Positions 61,594 through 64,000 of a stretch of DNA of 64,000 bases are shown here, one piece after another. This stretch comes from Candidatus Latescibacterota bacterium (GTDB lineage Bacteria; Latescibacterota; UBA2968; GCA-2709665). The stretch is from the NCBI GenBank assembly GCA_021295655.1, contig JAGWBX010000008.1:33141-97140 (forward strand), in the 5' to 3' direction. The translations under genes and the position numbers were made by a program. Numbering within the stretch: position 1 is the stretch's first letter; every line of letters begins with the position of its first letter. The notes beneath the pieces are model-generated. The model saw nothing but the letters and a program-made list of their open reading frames with translations. It had not been told where the DNA came from and searched no databases.

Positions 61594-61622
61594 TTGACGC
61601 GTCAATACAATGACGGGATACT
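61594..61622 (+). promoter_or_regulatory. Predicted promoter of the RidA-like gene with an overlapping palindrome
   Basis: TTGACG, 17 bases, GATACT. The perfect palindrome TATTGACGCGTCAATA (61592-61607) covers the -35 box, a plausible operator. It lies between divergent genes, 20 bases before the start codon at 61643. Confidence 0.55.
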
Positions 61623-61642
61623 CTTTCAAGGGAGGCAGAACC

Positions 61643-62026
61643 ATGGGCAAACGGGAGATAAAACACCCGGACAAACAGGTGGATACGGGGGCGTATTCGG
61701 CGGCAGTGGAAGTGGATGGCTGGGTCTACGTGAGCGGGCATGCGTCATTGGATCTGGCCACGGGCGAGTCAATCGGCGACGACATAGAGACTCAGACGCG
61801 CACGACGCTGGAGCATATACGGAAGGTCCTGGGGGAAGCCGGCTGCACCATGGACGACGTGGTCAAGTCCACGTGCCACCTGGCGGATATCGGTGATTTC
61901 GCCGCATTCAATGGGGTGTATTCGGAGTTCTTCGCCGGTGTTCGACCGGCCAGAACCACGGTGCAGTCCGTCCTGCCGGGAATCCTCGTGGAAATCGACG
62001 TGGTCGCCAGAAAGCCGCAACAGTAG
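61643..62026 (+). CDS. RidA/YjgF family protein (enamine/imine deaminase-like)
   Basis: A 127-residue protein of the RidA family, trimeric enzymes that hydrolyse reactive enamine/imine intermediates. Seen are YSAAVEVDGWVYVSGHASLD near residue 20, TLEHIRKVLGEAGCTMDDV, and VRPARTTVQSVLPGILVEID, which includes the conserved Arg that binds the carboxylate and the Glu/Asp after it. The ATG at 61643 has GGGAGG eight bases upstream; the track's start at 61610 adds unsupported residues. Divergent from the esterase gene. Promoter and palindrome at 61592-61622. A detoxification role fits the family; the actual substrate is not readable. Confidence 0.85.
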   Translation: MGKREIKHPDKQVDTGAYSAAVEVDGWVYVSGHASLDLATGESIGDDIETQTRTTLEHIRKVLGEAGCTMDDVVKSTCHLADIGDFAAFNGVYSEFFAGVRPARTTVQSVLPGILVEIDVVARKPQQ

Positions 62027-62060
62027 TCCGGTGCGCGCCGGACCATAGGTTACCCTGACC

Positions 62061-64000
62061 ATGGCTATCACCGAAAACGAAATCGCATTCTTCCGATACC
62101 GCAACCGGTTGTTGGCGGGGGTGTGCCTGTCATCGCACGGCGGAAAAGTGCGTTTCGCAACGGCCAGGAAGGAAACGGTGACCACTCCGGTGGAGAACGT
62201 GCTGCTCCGTACCGGTGAAACGGCAGGAGACTGGACCGGCGCGGCCGAGTGGATGTTGCGCGCTGAGGCGGGGAGCGAAGGTATAGACCTCGAGGATGCA
62301 TGGGAACTGGTGCGTGATGAGGCGGACGTCTGGACCGCCGAAGGATTGGCGGATCTCCATTTCGGCGGAAACGTGACAACGCATCAGCGGGCAGCGCTGC
62401 TGTTCCGGCTCGAGCAGAGCCTCTATTTCGAGGCCGAGAGACGCGGGGGCGGGTATCGCGCATTGAGCGACGAAGAGGTTCAGGCCCGACGCGCCGCTGA
62501 AGCGCGTCATGCGGCACGCATCGAGGAAAAGGCCCGGTTTCAGCATTGGTTCCATGAATTCGGTGAAGAGTCGCCGGAAACTGTCGGCAGGTGGATCGAT
62601 CGGCTCAAGGACTACGTGTTGAAGCCTGAGAAGAGCGTTCACGTTGGCTGGGTGGAACGTACGGCAGACGCGAGGGTGGATCCGCGTATTGTCTTCAATC
62701 GCCTTGTCCGCGACGGCGTATGGGGATCGGATGAACACCTGGACCTGATCCGGGCCGAGGTGCCGGTCGAGTTTCCGGCGGCTGTCATAGAGGCGGCGGA
62801 CGGTTTGTGTCTGGCGCCGTTGCTGGATGATGGCCGGCGCCGGGATCTCACGGATCTTTCGGTATATACGATCGATGACGCCGCAACAACCGACATGGAC
62901 GACGGCGTATCGGTCCTGATGAGAGCCGACGGTACCAGGCAGGTAGGAGTGCACGTTACCGACGTGGCGGGGTTGGTTTCCCTGGATTCGGAAACGGACA
63001 GGGAGGCCGCCTCGAGGGTGTCGAGCCTGTACTTCCCGGACCGGAAGATCCCCATGTTTCCGGAGACGCTGTCGAGCGGTCTCGGCAGTCTGCGGCCGGG
63101 CGCGCCGCGGCTGGCTCTGAGTCAGCTGTTCGAAGTTTCGGCAAATGGTACGGTCGAAAGCGTTGAAATCGTTCCGTCGGTGGTACGTTGCCGTGAAAAG
63201 CTCTCCTATGAAGCCGTGGATGGGATTCTGGGGGATCCGTCCCATACACTGCACGGCGATCTTTCGGCGCTGCACGCGGTAGCCGAGTTGCACTGCATAG
63301 AGCGTCTGCAGAACGGCGCAATAGACGTGGAACATCCGAATCGTCGAATCGGGATAACGCCTGATGGGGAAATCGAATTCTCATTGCAGGACGGCAGATC
63401 CCCGGCCAATCTGCTTGTGAGTGAAATGATGGTGATGGCGAACGTCGCAACGGCGCGTTATTGCATGGATACCAACATCCCCGCGGTGTACCGGACACAG
63501 GCGGCGCCTGACCTGGCGGACTTCAGCGACGTGGAGAACGAGGTGTTGCGCCGGTACAGGGTGTTGCGCCGAATGCGGCGGGCGTCGATGAGCCAGACGC
63601 CGGAATTGCACGGCGGACTGGGTGTGGAGGCGTATTGCCAGGCCACTTCGCCGTTGCGCCGGTACACGGACCTGGCGGTTCAGCGTCAGGTGGCGGCGCA
63701 TCTGCTGGAGCAGCCTCTGCCTTACGACAATGAGTGCATCCAGCGCGTGGTTTGCGAAACCGAGGAACGGATGCGCACGTTGATCCGTATCGAGCGGCAA
63801 CGGGAGCGGTACTGGCTGTTCCGTTATCTGCAGGATCGGGTGGGCGGGGTGTTTGAAGCGGTTGTGCTGGACACGCGCGAACGGACACTTTGGGTTGATG
63901 TGCTGGATTTCGCGTTTCAGACGGAAATCAGGGCTACGGCGATCGTAGCGCCAGGAGACACGATGTCCGTCCGTCTGGGGCGTTGCGATCCGTGGCGGGG
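62061..64000 (+). CDS. RNase II/R-type exoribonuclease (RNB domain), 3' partial, absent from the ORF track
   Basis: Frame read from ATG 62061 to the window edge (646 codons, no stop). The N-terminal part (MAITENEIAFFRYRNRLLAG) and a helical region (RAALLFRLEQSLYFEAERRG) resemble the cyanobacterial/plastid RNase II type. The RNB catalytic domain follows: RRDLTDLSVYTIDDAATTDM with the D-x-x-x-x-x-DMDD metal-binding cluster, LYFPDRKIPMFPETLSSGLG, LLVSEMMVMANVATARYC and EAYCQATSPLRRYTDLAVQR (the usual TSPIRRYxDLxxHR). It degrades RNA 3' to 5'. The ORF track lists only minus-strand shadows here because the frame does not close in the window. It follows ridA by 35 bases. Confidence 0.92.
   Translation, partial: MAITENEIAFFRYRNRLLAGVCLSSHGGKVRFATARKETVTTPVENVLLRTGETAGDWTGAAEWMLRAEAGSEGIDLEDAWELVRDEADVWTAEGLADLHFGGNVTTHQRAALLFRLEQSLYFEAERRGGGYRALSDEEVQARRAAEARHAARIEEKARFQHWFHEFGEESPETVGRWIDRLKDYVLKPEKSVHVGWVERTADARVDPRIVFNRLVRDGVWGSDEHLDLIRAEVPVEFPAAVIEAADGLCLAPLLDDGRRRDLTDLSVYTIDDAATTDMDDGVSVLMRADGTRQVGVHVTDVAGLVSLDSETDREAASRVSSLYFPDRKIPMFPETLSSGLGSLRPGAPRLALSQLFEVSANGTVESVEIVPSVVRCREKLSYEAVDGILGDPSHTLHGDLSALHAVAELHCIERLQNGAIDVEHPNRRIGITPDGEIEFSLQDGRSPANLLVSEMMVMANVATARYCMDTNIPAVYRTQAAPDLADFSDVENEVLRRYRVLRRMRRASMSQTPELHGGLGVEAYCQATSPLRRYTDLAVQRQVAAHLLEQPLPYDNECIQRVVCETEERMRTLIRIERQRERYWLFRYLQDRVGGVFEAVVLDTRERTLWVDVLDFAFQTEIRATAIVAPGDTMSVRLGRCDPWR

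Noticed and set aside
1-64000. CRISPR arrays, tRNA, rRNA, tmRNA, prophage or integrase genes
   Set aside because: No regularly spaced repeats, cloverleaf-like sequences, rRNA-like stretches or phage/integrase motifs were seen in the intergenic regions I read; short tRNAs could still be missed by eye.

Overview
The window is GC-rich bacterial chromosome that looks like an assembled genome of an uncultured FCB-group organism. A Latescibacterota-like lineage is my best guess (inference). The grounds are a PorV/PorQ-like outer-membrane protein, a large secreted protein ending in a FlgD/type IX-like C-terminal domain and a TonB-dependent receptor in one operon, plus many secreted or catabolic families that are expanded in such lineages (Gfo/Idh/MocA oxidoreductases, neutral-ceramidase-like proteins, phytanoyl-CoA dioxygenase, enolase-superfamily, heparinase-like, DUF6785-like). 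I found no rRNA, tRNA, CRISPR array, phage module or intact transposase.

Layout. 1-8.5 kb: 3' end of a GntR/FCD regulator facing a leftward catabolic block (Cof-type HAD, two Gfo/Idh oxidoreductases, ceramidase-like protein, APC permease with two universal-stress domains, TIM-barrel isomerase). 8.5-13.5 kb: a patchy region with a short inverted-repeat element (two copies), a histidine phosphatase, a lipoprotein, uppP, a truncated HAD gene, a NUDIX gene with an in-frame TAG and a small P-loop kinase. 13.5-20.8 kb: leftward block of beta-propeller, cyclase-family, DUF6785-like membrane protein, GH42-like glycosidase and C45-like peptidase, the last preceded by a leader with its own promoter and terminator. 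21.4-23.2 kb: a broken Cache/FlgD-type secreted protein gene. 23.8-30.3 kb: the receptor/secreted protein/PorV-like operon. 30.6-39.8 kb: a second catabolic block (ceramidase-like, phosphoesterase-PQQ fusion, VOC, enolase-superfamily, SDR, phosphoesterase-TIM-barrel fusion, PhyH). 39.9-42.5 kb: a FolC-ATP-grasp fusion and rpmB. 44.0-46.9 kb: rightward rimO-folA-thyA. 46.9-52.2 kb: heparinase-like protein, small membrane proteins and a CbiX/sulfite-oxidase-like fusion. 52.5-56.8 kb: a giant WD40 protein flanked by two direct copies of a promoter-plus-hairpin unit. 57.4-61.3 kb: a GT51 remnant-like protein, a phosphoesterase-HAD fusion and an esterase. 61.6-64 kb: ridA-like gene and the start of an RNase II/R-type exonuclease that is absent from the ORF track because it runs off the window.

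The housekeeping part (rimO, folA, thyA, rpmB, uppP) is ordinary. The less ordinary material is between genes: a ~170 bp repeat upstream of three unrelated genes in the same orientation, the duplicated promoter/hairpin unit around the WD40 gene, and the leader upstream of the C45-like gene. Several domain fusions (FolC-ATP-grasp, CbiX-sulfite-oxidase-like, three different phosphoesterase fusions) also deserve attention. All family assignments come from reading motifs by eye; none was confirmed by a search.
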